The notes under the pieces were generated by a model. That model ran no database searches. It was not told the origin of the DNA and saw only the letters and a list, made by a program, of their open reading frames with translations. A DNA stretch of 11,804 nucleotides from Sphingobacteriia bacterium (GTDB taxonomy: Bacteria; Bacteroidota; Bacteroidia; NS11-12g; UBA955), in the NCBI GenBank assembly GCA_021151535.1, contig JAGKXC010000057.1, positions 1 to 11,804 of the forward strand, read 5' to 3'. The stretch's first letter is position 1; each line of letters opens with the position of its first letter. Position numbers and translations under genes: made by a program. Below, piece after piece: positions 1-5,995 of the stretch.

Positions 1-1
1 A

Positions 2-109
2 TATAAGCCTGTGTTAATCTTGAGACTCTATAATTCAAATTTCATCTATTATTTTGGTGATTTAATCTATGAAAATTTTCTGTCAATTCAATCTGATAAT
101 GAATTTTGA
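2..109 (+). CDS. possible 3' end of a gene cut by the window edge
   Basis: Frame 2 is open from the window edge to a TGA at 107-109, giving 35 residues that end in SIQSDNEF. The mix of hydrophobic, aromatic and charged residues would suit a real protein tail, and the stop lies 29 bases before the next gene. A stretch this short can be open by chance in AT-rich DNA, so this is only a candidate. No family is recognisable. Confidence 0.25.
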   Translation, partial: YKPVLILRLYNSNFIYYFGDLIYENFLSIQSDNEF

Positions 110-117
110 TAATTTCG
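110..117 (+). promoter_or_regulatory. candidate Bacteroidetes -7 box (TAATTTCG)
   Basis: TAATTTCG fits the Bacteroidetes -7 consensus TAnnTTTG with C in place of the third T of TTTG. It lies 21 bases before the ATG at 139. No TTG was found at the expected -33 spacing, so the call rests on the single box and its position. Confidence 0.35.
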
Positions 118-138
118 TAGATGTAAAGCTAATTCACA

Positions 139-381
139 ATGAAAACGCCTTTTAATAAATTCATTTACATTGGATTTGTGCTGCTTGGATTGTTTCAAGC
201 AATTTTTACAAAAAATTTTATTGAAGCAGCTTCATCTCTGGGAATAGGACTTGCATTTGATCCATTCAATACTGACCAAAAATGGAATGAGCGTGCAATT
301 TGGCAAAAAGGAATTTTGATCATCCACTTATTTACAGTTATTTCATTAATTGGTATTTATCTCTTGACAAATCAAAATTAA
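139..381 (+). CDS. small two-helix membrane protein, unknown function
   Basis: This encodes 80 residues with two likely membrane helices, at about residues 8-26 and 57-76. They are joined by a polar loop containing DPFNTDQKW and NERAIWQKG. There is no signal-peptide cleavage site and no cysteine or histidine cluster that would suggest metal binding. Small Bacteroidota membrane proteins of this kind are usually annotated as hypothetical, and I do not recognise a named family. The ATG is the first start in the frame. The Crp/Fnr regulator begins 53 bases downstream on the same strand, so the two could be co-transcribed. The function is unknown. Confidence 0.7.
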   Translation: MKTPFNKFIYIGFVLLGLFQAIFTKNFIEAASSLGIGLAFDPFNTDQKWNERAIWQKGILIIHLFTVISLIGIYLLTNQN

Positions 382-434
382 TTCGCAATCAAGCTTCGCG
401 ACCAAATTTCTTACCATTTTAAAAATTAGAGATT

Positions 435-1019
435 ATGTCAAAATCCGAGTTTTTCAATTTTATCCAAGCAAATATTCCGAATATTTCAATTGAAGACAAG
501 TCGATTAATTTAATCGCCGATCAATTTGAAGAAAAAATTATCCCCAAAGATGATTATCTACTAATTGAAGGAAAAGTAAGTGATTATTATTTTTTATCTG
601 AAGGTTTTTTAAGGGTATTCACCATTGATACCGATGGAAATGAAGTAACCACCTATTTTTATTCAAAAAATAGAATTGTTTTTGATGCTGCTTCATTTTT
701 TCTAAAACTTCCATCCACAGAAAACATAAAGGCAATGACTGACTGCAAAGTTTTCATCACCAATTTCAATCAGTTAAATCAATTATTTCATTCTTTGCCC
801 GAATTTAGAGAATTCGGAAGACAAATGCTTGTAAAAGAGTTTGTTGCCTACAAAAAGCGAACCCTTGCAATGATAAACCAAACTCCCGAACAACGTTATC
901 TTAACCTAATTGAATCAAACAAGGATGTTTTCCAATATGCAAATCTTGGTCAAATCGCATCATATTTAGGAGTTAGTGAGAGAACATTGAACAGAATAAG
1001 ACAAAATTCCCTGGAATAG
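435..1019 (+). CDS. Crp/Fnr-family transcriptional regulator
   Basis: The protein has 194 residues in the usual two-domain layout. A cyclic-nucleotide-binding-like beta-roll spans about residues 28-110 (YLLIEGKVSDYYFLSEGFLR, then TDGNEVTTYFY). A long dimer helix follows at about 125-150, with a compact C-terminal helix-turn-helix at about 168-190 (GQIASYLGVSERTLNRIR). This is the short Bacteroidota form of the family, close to the 190-200 residues normally seen. I see no GE(L/I)..RA phosphate-binding signature of true cAMP receptors and no N-terminal cysteine cluster of Fnr. The ligand is therefore unlikely to be cAMP or an iron-sulphur cluster and stays unknown. It probably controls nearby genes: the two barrel genes start 81 bases downstream behind their own candidate promoter. 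The family call is firm; the targets are inferred from position. Confidence 0.9.
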   Translation: MSKSEFFNFIQANIPNISIEDKSINLIADQFEEKIIPKDDYLLIEGKVSDYYFLSEGFLRVFTIDTDGNEVTTYFYSKNRIVFDAASFFLKLPSTENIKAMTDCKVFITNFNQLNQLFHSLPEFREFGRQMLVKEFVAYKKRTLAMINQTPEQRYLNLIESNKDVFQYANLGQIASYLGVSERTLNRIRQNSLE

Positions 1020-1071
1020 TAGACCAAGCAATTTTACGCCATTTGTCGCAATCAGATTCTTTCAACTTCAA

Positions 1072-1079
1072 TACTTTCG
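1072..1079 (+). promoter_or_regulatory. candidate -7 box (TACTTTCG) for the barrel genes
   Basis: TACTTTCG matches TAnnTTTG with one T-to-C change and lies 21 bases before the ATG at 1101. It would let the barrel pair be transcribed separately from the regulator gene that ends at 1019. No TTG was found at about 19 bases further upstream. Confidence 0.4.
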
Positions 1080-1100
1080 CAATGTATTACATCGGAAGTC

Positions 1101-1877
1101 ATGAAAAAATATCCAAAAATACTATCGATCTTGATTATAAATTTCTATTTATCAAGTGGTTCTGCACAATTGATCTGTTTTAAGGACACAACTAGAACAA
1201 ATATTCTTGAAATAGAATCTGGTGTATTCAATACTCAAAAAATGGAATTCAAGGGGTACAATCAAGGAAATGCCACTGAAAACTGGAAATCCATTGCCCC
1301 AACTGTGAGACTTGAATATTGGAATAGAAAAAATTTAGGTTGGAATTACGGCATTAGTATCCAACCAATTTATTTTAAATATTCAGACACTATAAAAAAC
1401 AATCTAAATTATAATGGCAAAGTATTTAACAAAGGCGAAAAAGCAAGTTTAATCTATCAGTTTCACAATATTACAACTACAGCAAATTACCCAATCATAA
1501 AAAAAAGTGAAGACAATTATTTAAGATTAGGTGGGACATTAATTTATAGATATGCTGATTTCAAGTTCAAAGCAGAATCAAACTCATTTCGTTCAACAAA
1601 TTTCATCGTCTTCCCATTAATCAATACCGAATTAAAAATCAAATTAAAAAACAATCTATTTTTCTTTAGTCGTGCCGATTTTCTCCCATCCCCTACCAAA
1701 AGAGTTTTTTCAGATGGTTTATTCAATGTATTATTTAGTGTTAAACATCATTTTAAATCCAAACAATCGTTGGACATTGGGACAAGACTTTTTTTTGGCG
1801 GCGATGACGAAATGAAACAAGACGACTACGCAAACAGAATATTCTTTTTAGGTGTCGTAATTAAATATTCATTATAA
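1101..1877 (+). CDS. outer-membrane beta-barrel protein, first of a tandem pair
   Basis: This 258-residue protein opens with a Sec signal peptide (about residues 1-22, cleaved near SGSA|Q). The mature part alternates polar and hydrophobic residues and ends in strand-like IKYSL, as expected of a small outer-membrane barrel. Short glycine-rich or polar turns separate the strands (NYNGKVFNKGEK, FGGDDEMKQDD). The next gene encodes a protein of almost the same length whose landmarks line up with a shift of only about two residues, so the two look like an old tandem duplication. The gap to that gene is 7 bases, which implies an operon. No named family (OmpW, OmpA and so on) is recognisable. Whether it is a porin, an adhesin or a structural protein is unknown. 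The barrel call rests on the strand pattern. Confidence 0.7.
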   Translation: MKKYPKILSILIINFYLSSGSAQLICFKDTTRTNILEIESGVFNTQKMEFKGYNQGNATENWKSIAPTVRLEYWNRKNLGWNYGISIQPIYFKYSDTIKNNLNYNGKVFNKGEKASLIYQFHNITTTANYPIIKKSEDNYLRLGGTLIYRYADFKFKAESNSFRSTNFIVFPLINTELKIKLKNNLFFFSRADFLPSPTKRVFSDGLFNVLFSVKHHFKSKQSLDIGTRLFFGGDDEMKQDDYANRIFFLGVVIKYSL

Positions 1878-1884
1878 ATTTTAC

Positions 1885-2658
1885 ATGAAAAAAATAGCTT
1901 TTTACACATTGTTATTGACCTTTTTTACAAAAAGTTATTCGCAAATCTCTACTGACATTGAAACGGGCATAGTTAAAGTCAACAGAAACGATGCCAGCAG
2001 TTCTTGGAAAAATAGTTCTGGGGAACTAAACGGAATTGATGGAACTTTGTTTTCATATGCAAACGATTTCAATAATCCAGTTAAACCATTATTTCGTTTC
2101 AGAGCAAATTATACTTTTGGTAAATCAAAAAAACACTTTTTAAGTTTTTTAGCAGCACCAGTTCAATACAAAACTGAAGGAGCACTAAATAAGTCTATCA
2201 CTTTTAATAGTACCGTTTTTGAAACAAATCAACAAACGGAAGGGTTTTATAAATTCAATGGATACAGACTAACATATCGTTATAACTTTATTCAGCGAAA
2301 TAATTTGGTGTTGGGTTTGGGACTAACGTTAAACCTGAGAGACGCTGAATTTTCCTTAAAACAAGGATCGAAATATGAACGCAATTACAATAGAGGTTTA
2401 GTTCCTTTAATCAACACTTATGTAAATTATAAATTCACTGATAAATTCGGTGTGCTCGTTGATGGAGATGTGTTTTATATTGACAATACAGGGGGTGCAA
2501 TTGATTATTTAACTGGTTTCAATTACGCACTCAATAAAAATATCTCTTTGAAAACAGGATATCGTTTCTTTTCGGGTGTGGGAAGCGAGAAAGGTAACGT
2601 GTACAATAAATTGTTTGTAAGCTCTTTTGTTATAGGAGGCGTAATTAATTTTAACTAA
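1885..2658 (+). CDS. outer-membrane beta-barrel protein, second of a tandem pair
   Basis: This 257-residue protein has a signal peptide at residues 1-19 (cut near SYS|Q), followed by strand-like segments up to a C-terminal GGVINFN, a typical last strand. Parallels with its upstream neighbour include LGLGLTLNLRDAEFSLK at 143-159 against LRLGGTLIYRYADFKFK at 141-157. VPLINTYVNY at 173-182 lines up with FPLINTELKI at 171-180, and the two YRFFSG / TRLFFGG turns near residue 230 also match. The pair is therefore probably paralogous and diverged. It starts 7 bases after the first gene with no visible Shine-Dalgarno sequence, which is normal for the phylum. The function is unknown; a hetero-oligomeric envelope complex is possible but not shown. 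Confidence 0.7.
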   Translation: MKKIAFYTLLLTFFTKSYSQISTDIETGIVKVNRNDASSSWKNSSGELNGIDGTLFSYANDFNNPVKPLFRFRANYTFGKSKKHFLSFLAAPVQYKTEGALNKSITFNSTVFETNQQTEGFYKFNGYRLTYRYNFIQRNNLVLGLGLTLNLRDAEFSLKQGSKYERNYNRGLVPLINTYVNYKFTDKFGVLVDGDVFYIDNTGGAIDYLTGFNYALNKNISLKTGYRFFSGVGSEKGNVYNKLFVSSFVIGGVINFN

Positions 2659-2677
2659 ATACCCACAAATATCCGCT

Positions 2678-3052
2678 GTGATTTCAACTGATTTTAAATT
2701 AAACGAAGAAGATTCAGAAAACATTGTATTTAGAAAAACCAACTCAGATGTTGATAATTTTTCCATTGCTTTTTCAATTCGATGTGATGTCAATAACAAT
2801 TTAGTGTCCGATAAAATATTTCAAAGAACATTAGAGATTTTTGCTAAATTATTTACAGATAGCAATTATACTCTAGATCATTATTTTTCAATAACCCTAG
2901 TCAGTAAATGGTTGACAGATGAAAATTATTATGTTGAGATTGATTATATCGACACAGAAAATACTGATACACTTTATTTGGATGCATACTGTTACAACAA
3001 AAAAAATCAACTTGTTTCAAAAGCTGGAGCAATATTGAATATAAAAAATTAA
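2678..3052 (+). CDS. small protein of unknown function, GTG start
   Basis: The frame gives 124 acidic, soluble residues without a signal peptide or membrane segment. GTG at 2678 is the only standard start codon between the previous stop and the body of the protein, because no internal methionine exists. The start lies 19 bases after the second barrel gene, so it may belong to the same operon. The C-terminal half alternates as beta strands (YYVEIDYIDTENTDTLYLDA, then NQLVSKAGAILNI) and vaguely recalls the last strands of a hot-dog fold thioesterase. No catalytic motif is present to support that. I treat it as unknown. A minus-strand frame overlaps its end but is low in quality. Confidence 0.6.
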   Translation: MISTDFKLNEEDSENIVFRKTNSDVDNFSIAFSIRCDVNNNLVSDKIFQRTLEIFAKLFTDSNYTLDHYFSITLVSKWLTDENYYVEIDYIDTENTDTLYLDAYCYNKKNQLVSKAGAILNIKN

Positions 3053-3202
3053 TGATTGGTTCAACTTGATTCAATAATTTACTATCAATAAAACAGTCAA
3101 TTACAACACTTTTACATTTTATCGCAAATCCTATACAATTAGCGTCATTTGTCGTTCGAAAACCAATTTCATTGCGTTTTCTTTGCAATAAATGCCTTTT
3201 TA

Positions 3203-3889
3203 ATGAACAACATAACCGTCTATATTTACGCGACATTTGGATTCGTACTGATATCTACGATTCATCTATTTTATAAAGCTTCTCAACAATCAAAAGGATT
3301 CCTGATTCTTATTTCTTCTTGGCTAATCCTTCAATCCATACTTGTAATTTTGGGATTTTATCAAGTAACAAATTCAGAATTCCCGAGGTTTCAATTGCTA
3401 CTATTACCACCTTTGTTTTTTATTTTCATCCTATTCAGAACCAAAAAAGGAAGGGCATTCATTGATAGGTTAGACTTAAAAATATTAACAATTATTCACA
3501 TTGTAAGACTTCCTATTGAAGTAGTTTTATACTGGTTATTTATTGCCAAAGCTGTCCCTCAATTGATGACTTTTGAAGGCAGAAACTTTGATGTTATTAC
3601 TGGTATTACCGCACCGATTATTTACTATTTTGGATTTGTAAAAACTACGCTGAACAAATCCATTCTATTAGTTTGGAATATATTATGCCTTGGGCTTTTA
3701 ATCAATATTGTTGTAAATGGTTTGCTTTCAGCCCCATCACCATTTCAACAATTCGGTTTTGAACAACCGAATGTTGCCATTCTTCATTTTCCATTTATGT
3801 TTTTACCTGCTTGTATTGTGCCCATAATTCTATTTTCACATTTGGCAAGTATTAGACAACTTAGCACCATAATATTACAGACAGAATAG
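3203..3889 (+). CDS. polytopic inner-membrane protein, unknown function
   Basis: I start the gene at the ATG at 3203 (228 residues) and not at the upstream TTG at 3149, because the first helix begins right after MNNITVYIYATFG and the extra 18 residues look like untranslated leader. About six or seven membrane helices are visible, near residues 5-23, 32-52, 62-80, 95-115, 131-147, 153-175 and 195-213. A loop before the fifth helix carries the distinctive stretch PQLMTFEGRNFD, followed by ITAPIIYYFGF. Similar hypothetical membrane proteins occur across Bacteroidota to my knowledge, without an assigned role. A one-mismatch -7 box (TTTCTTTG, 3178-3185) precedes the start. The gene is followed by the terminator hairpin in repeat copy 1. 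Confidence 0.75.
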   Translation: MNNITVYIYATFGFVLISTIHLFYKASQQSKGFLILISSWLILQSILVILGFYQVTNSEFPRFQLLLLPPLFFIFILFRTKKGRAFIDRLDLKILTIIHIVRLPIEVVLYWLFIAKAVPQLMTFEGRNFDVITGITAPIIYYFGFVKTTLNKSILLVWNILCLGLLINIVVNGLLSAPSPFQQFGFEQPNVAILHFPFMFLPACIVPIILFSHLASIRQLSTIILQTE

Positions 3890-3935
3890 CGGGACCAGAT
3901 TAAATCAAGTGAATAACTCTAGGTTGTTCAAAGTC

Positions 3936-4030
3936 GCATAAACCCTCAACTCATCCCAAAATTGGTTCGAGAATAGACCACCCTGGGGAGCCAAAAAGAG
4001 AAAGCCTTACAGAAATGTGAGGCTTTTTTT
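3936..4030 (+). repeat. direct repeat, copy 1
   Basis: About 95 bases recur at 5122-5214 in the same orientation. The left part, 36 bases from AACCCTCAA to GAGAATAG, differs at only two positions between the copies, both transitions. The middle is more diverged (GACCACCCTGGGGAGCC here). The right end is a terminator hairpin. The block includes GGTTCGAG, which resembles a tRNA T-loop, but the flanking bases do not pair as a T-stem. It does not look coding, since both differences would change the residue in the frame that is open through this core. Confidence 0.8.
4001..4030 (+). terminator. rho-independent terminator (repeat copy 1)
   Basis: The stem AAAGCCTTACA pairs with TGTGAGGCTTT (11 pairs, one T-G wobble) around a GAAA tetraloop, followed by a T-run. 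It ends the + strand membrane-protein transcript. It also lies between convergent genes, and the opposite strand carries the same stem followed by a T-rich tract, so it could stop the hydrolase transcript as well. Confidence 0.85.
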
Positions 4031-4057
4031 CTTTGAAATTTTGTACTAACCAAAGAT

Positions 4058-5071
4058 TCAATTTCGCAAACAACTCATTATCCATTCCACGCAAGAATTA
4101 GGCTCTACAATACTCCATGAATGAGGATGTCTATTTCCCTCAATTCTATATCCTTTTTGGTAGGCATTGATGAATTCCGCTTTTGAATTCCCCAAATCAT
4201 TGAGAAGTTGAATTAACGCAGTTTGATCTAATGCATTCAAATCATACATATCTACATGTCTGTTTTTCATCCACCAAATTGGATCAACATCGCCATATAT
4301 TCTAACAGGTAATTTTATCAAATATTTTGCATTCCCCCCCATATTTTTATCAAATGTAAAAGGAGAATAGTATTCATATAAAATTGGATTTGATTGAGGT
4401 GTGCCATTACAATATTTTTCAAGTTCAGCCATCCCATATTTAGGTTCATTCAATCCAGGATTCTTATCAACCTTTCTCAAAAAATTTGAATACACATGTT
4501 TTAAATCGCAAGGCCCATCGCAACTAAAAACAGCTTTGGGAGTAATGTAAGCCAAAGTAGAATCCTCAATTGCCATTTCTGCATATCTTAAACTAAAAAT
4601 CCCGCCCATTGAAAAACCGCCAAATACAAATGAATTCTTGGATAAATGATATTTTTCAATAGCATTTTTGCTCATTAGATCTATTAATGAAACAATTTCT
4701 TTTGTTAAGGTAAGCCTTTGATTTATTGAAAAAACAAGTACTGCCAAATCATTTTTATTCGCTATGGCACAAAAATCTGCCATACTATTCCAAACATGAG
4801 CTGTAGTTTCCCAAGTTCCTGGCAACAAAACAATAGTTCCCTTAACATTTATTTTAGGGATTAATGCCTGATAATAAAGCTCAGTCCTATCCTCATCACC
4901 CACATAAATGTTATTTGTATCGTTGCTCCGAACTATGTTTAATTCGATATTTTTGGATATTTTTTTATCAAGCAAACAAATAGAATCTTGAAAATTTTGA
5001 TTTGATTGCGCAGATAAATTTAAGACTTGCACAAAAACCAAAATCATGAATACAGATAATTTTTTTAGCAT
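4058..5071 (-). CDS. secreted alpha/beta hydrolase
   Basis: The protein has 337 residues with a signal peptide at about 1-22 (LNLSAQ|S), so it should act in the periplasm or outside the cell. After it come the alpha/beta hydrolase landmarks. An oxyanion-hole region LLPGTWETT lies at about 82-90. The nucleophile elbow GFSMG has Ser154. A strand with a candidate acid follows at IYGDVDPIWW (Asp261 or Asp263), and a C-terminal histidine lies in RHPHSWS (His315 or His317). Length and order fit a serine esterase or lipase-like enzyme. The substrate cannot be read from sequence, and a peptidase of the same fold is possible. It is the only minus-strand gene and sits alone between repeat copies 1 and 2. 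Codons 244-246 read through a run of seven G (coding strand) that could be prone to slippage. Confidence 0.85.
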   Translation of the reverse strand: MLKKLSVFMILVFVQVLNLSAQSNQNFQDSICLLDKKISKNIELNIVRSNDTNNIYVGDEDRTELYYQALIPKINVKGTIVLLPGTWETTAHVWNSMADFCAIANKNDLAVLVFSINQRLTLTKEIVSLIDLMSKNAIEKYHLSKNSFVFGGFSMGGIFSLRYAEMAIEDSTLAYITPKAVFSCDGPCDLKHVYSNFLRKVDKNPGLNEPKYGMAELEKYCNGTPQSNPILYEYYSPFTFDKNMGGNAKYLIKLPVRIYGDVDPIWWMKNRHVDMYDLNALDQTALIQLLNDLGNSKAEFINAYQKGYRIEGNRHPHSWSIVEPNSCVEWIMSCLRN

Positions 5072-5086
5072 ACTGGGAATTTTATA

Positions 5087-5094
5087 CGAAAATA
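5087..5094 (-). promoter_or_regulatory. candidate -7 box (TATTTTCG) for the hydrolase gene
   Basis: Read on the minus strand, TATTTTCG ends 15 bases before the ATG at 5071. It matches TAnnTTTG with the same T-to-C change seen in other boxes of this window. No TTG was found about 19 bases upstream on that strand. The hydrolase gene therefore seems to carry its own promoter inside the repeat-bounded segment. Confidence 0.45.
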
Positions 5095-5121
5095 AGCTAA
5101 TATAATTACATTATATAAATA

Positions 5122-5214
5122 GCATAATAAACCCTCAATTCATCCCAAAATCGGTTCGAGAATAGCCCCGTTTGGAGAGCCGCCAAAAGCCTCACATAAA
5201 TGTGGGGCTTTTTT
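5122..5214 (+). repeat. direct repeat, copy 2
   Basis: This is the second full-length copy of the repeat at 3936-4030 in the same orientation. It carries a 3-base insertion near the left end (GCATAATAAACC against GCATAAACC) and GCCCCGTTTGGAGAGCCGCC in the variable middle. Copies 1 and 2 bracket the hydrolase gene and its promoter; their starts are 1186 bases apart. The right end is the terminator at 5185-5214. Confidence 0.8.
5185..5214 (+). terminator. rho-independent terminator (repeat copy 2)
   Basis: AAAAGCCTCACA pairs with TGTGGGGCTTTT (12 pairs, one T-G wobble) around a TAAA loop, and the stem runs straight into a T-tract. An ATG formed by the loop and the right arm (5200) opens the mntA frame, but translation starting inside a terminator is unlikely. 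It insulates the toxin-antitoxin pair from upstream + strand transcription. Confidence 0.85.
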
Positions 5215-5217
5215 GTT

Positions 5218-5225
5218 TATATTTG
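5218..5225 (+). promoter_or_regulatory. -7 box (TATATTTG) for mntA-hepT
   Basis: TATATTTG is an exact match to the Bacteroidetes -7 consensus TAnnTTTG, 13 bases before the ATG at 5239 and only 3 bases after the terminator T-tract. The -33 position falls inside the hairpin and shows no TTG. The terminator-promoter junction gives the pair its own transcription unit. Confidence 0.5.
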
Positions 5226-5238
5226 TATTTACGACATT

Positions 5239-5562
5239 ATGCCCCATTCAAAAGTTTATAGCAAAAAAGACATTTTTAATTCCGTAGCGGAATCAAAAGA
5301 TATCATTGCACAATATGGGGTAAAATCAATAGGTCTGTTCGGTTCCTTTGTAAAAGACTCAGTAAATGAAAATAGCGATGTGGACTTGCTGGTAGATTTC
5401 ATACCTGAAAAGAAGTCATTCGACAACTTCATGGATTTAGCATTTTATCTTGAAGAATTATTTGGACGAAAAGTAGAAATAGTTACTCCACAATCTCTCA
5501 GTAAACACATCGGCCCACATATATTGAAGGAGGTAGAAAATGTCTATCAATCCGGATATTGA
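5239..5562 (+). CDS. mntA: MntA-type antitoxin: minimal nucleotidyltransferase
   Basis: Starting at ATG 5239, the protein has 107 residues, the usual size for a minimal nucleotidyltransferase (MNT). The signature GS-x10-DxD is intact: Gly35-Ser36, then Asp47 and Asp49 in SDVDLLVDF. A further acidic residue lies in KVEIV (Glu80). In characterised MntA/HepT pairs the MNT protein transfers AMP from ATP to a tyrosine of the HEPN toxin and neutralises it. The frame extends upstream to an ATG at 5200, but that codon is inside the terminator hairpin of repeat copy 2, so I reject it. The hepT gene overlaps the end of this gene by 23 bases. The pair is the only cargo between repeat copies 2 and 3. The family call is firm; activity is inferred from the intact motif. 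Confidence 0.92.
   Translation: MPHSKVYSKKDIFNSVAESKDIIAQYGVKSIGLFGSFVKDSVNENSDVDLLVDFIPEKKSFDNFMDLAFYLEELFGRKVEIVTPQSLSKHIGPHILKEVENVYQSGY
5526..5534 (+). promoter_or_regulatory. Shine-Dalgarno sequence for hepT
   Basis: GAAGGAGGT, a near-perfect Shine-Dalgarno sequence, ends 5 bases before the hepT ATG and is embedded in the last codons of mntA. It fixes the hepT start and suggests coupled translation. Other genes in this window lack such sites, as is usual in Bacteroidota, so this one stands out. Confidence 0.75.
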
Positions 5563-5872
5563 GCTAATCAAACATATTCTTGAGGAAACCTCATTCATTT
5601 TAAATCACACAAAGGAATTAAGTCGTGAAGACTATTTATCGGATGAAGTTCTCTGTAGAGCATCTATAAGAAGTCTTGAAATTATTGGCGAAGCAACTAA
5701 AAAATTATCAGATGAATTTAAAACCCAACACCCAGGCATCGAATGGAAAAAGATTGCTGGCACTAGGGATAAATTGATACATGATTATTATGGCATTGAC
5801 TATGATATTGTTTGGGATATAATTAGCTCTAAAATCAAAGAACTAAATCAGTACCTCATTGACTTAAAATGA
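5540..5872 (+). CDS. hepT: HepT-type toxin: HEPN-domain ribonuclease (DUF86)
   Basis: This 110-residue helical protein belongs to the HepT/DUF86 HEPN family. The conserved motif R-x4-H-x-Y is present as Arg76, His81 and Tyr83 (RDKLIHDYY). The family hallmark before it, RSLEIIGEATKKLS at about 44-57, is also clear. HEPN toxins of this family act as RNases on cellular RNA, and the partner MntA AMPylates a tyrosine in or near the motif to switch them off. All three motif residues are intact, so the toxin is probably functional. The start is fixed by a strong Shine-Dalgarno site inside mntA. The antitoxin-first order and 23-base overlap are consistent with tight co-expression. Such pairs are often found in mobile or defence contexts, in line with the flanking repeats. 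Confidence 0.93.
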   Translation: MSINPDIELIKHILEETSFILNHTKELSREDYLSDEVLCRASIRSLEIIGEATKKLSDEFKTQHPGIEWKKIAGTRDKLIHDYYGIDYDIVWDIISSKIKELNQYLIDLK

Positions 5873-5953
5873 GAACATTCCAAAAAGTCAAAAATCAACT
5901 TTTCTTATCACCACATATTCAATAATCTGTTGATGGTTGTATTTTTGGTCAAT

Positions 5954-5995
5954 TAGGGAGCCACCAAAAGCCTCACAGAAATGTGGGGCTTTTTT
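5954..5995 (+). repeat. direct repeat, copy 3 (right part only)
   Basis: Only the right 40 or so bases of the repeat are kept: GGGAGCCACCAAAAGCCTCAC, then the hairpin. It is closest to copy 2, with AAAAGCCTCACA and TGTGGGGCTTTT identical. The conserved left core (AACCCTCAA to GAGAATAG) is missing or diverged beyond recognition. With copy 2 it brackets mntA-hepT. Confidence 0.75.
5966..5995 (+). terminator. rho-independent terminator (repeat copy 3)
   Basis: AAAAGCCTCACA pairs with TGTGGGGCTTTT around a GAAA tetraloop and is followed by a T-tract. It lies 93 bases after the hepT stop and would end the toxin-antitoxin transcript. The GTG in its right arm opens the next reading frame but is not a credible start. 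Confidence 0.85.

Noticed and set aside
2901..3236. 111-residue minus-strand reading frame
   Set aside because: It overlaps the end of the 124-residue + strand gene and the leader of the next gene, has no family resemblance, and its composition looks like antisense shadow.
3949..3990. tRNA gene suggested by GGTTCGAG
   Set aside because: The bases on either side do not form a T-stem (the position pairing with the G before TTCGA is A, not C), and no anticodon arm or acceptor stem can be folded in either repeat copy.
3936..5214. Composite transposon or insertion sequence with hydrolase as passenger
   Set aside because: The repeats are direct and not inverted at their own ends, no transposase is present, and no target-site duplication could be seen.
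5200..5238. Upstream ATG extending mntA by 13 residues (MWGFFVYICIYDI)
   Set aside because: The ATG is formed by the loop and right arm of the repeat copy 2 terminator, and a -7 box lies between it and the ATG at 5239. The MNT family starts close to the latter.
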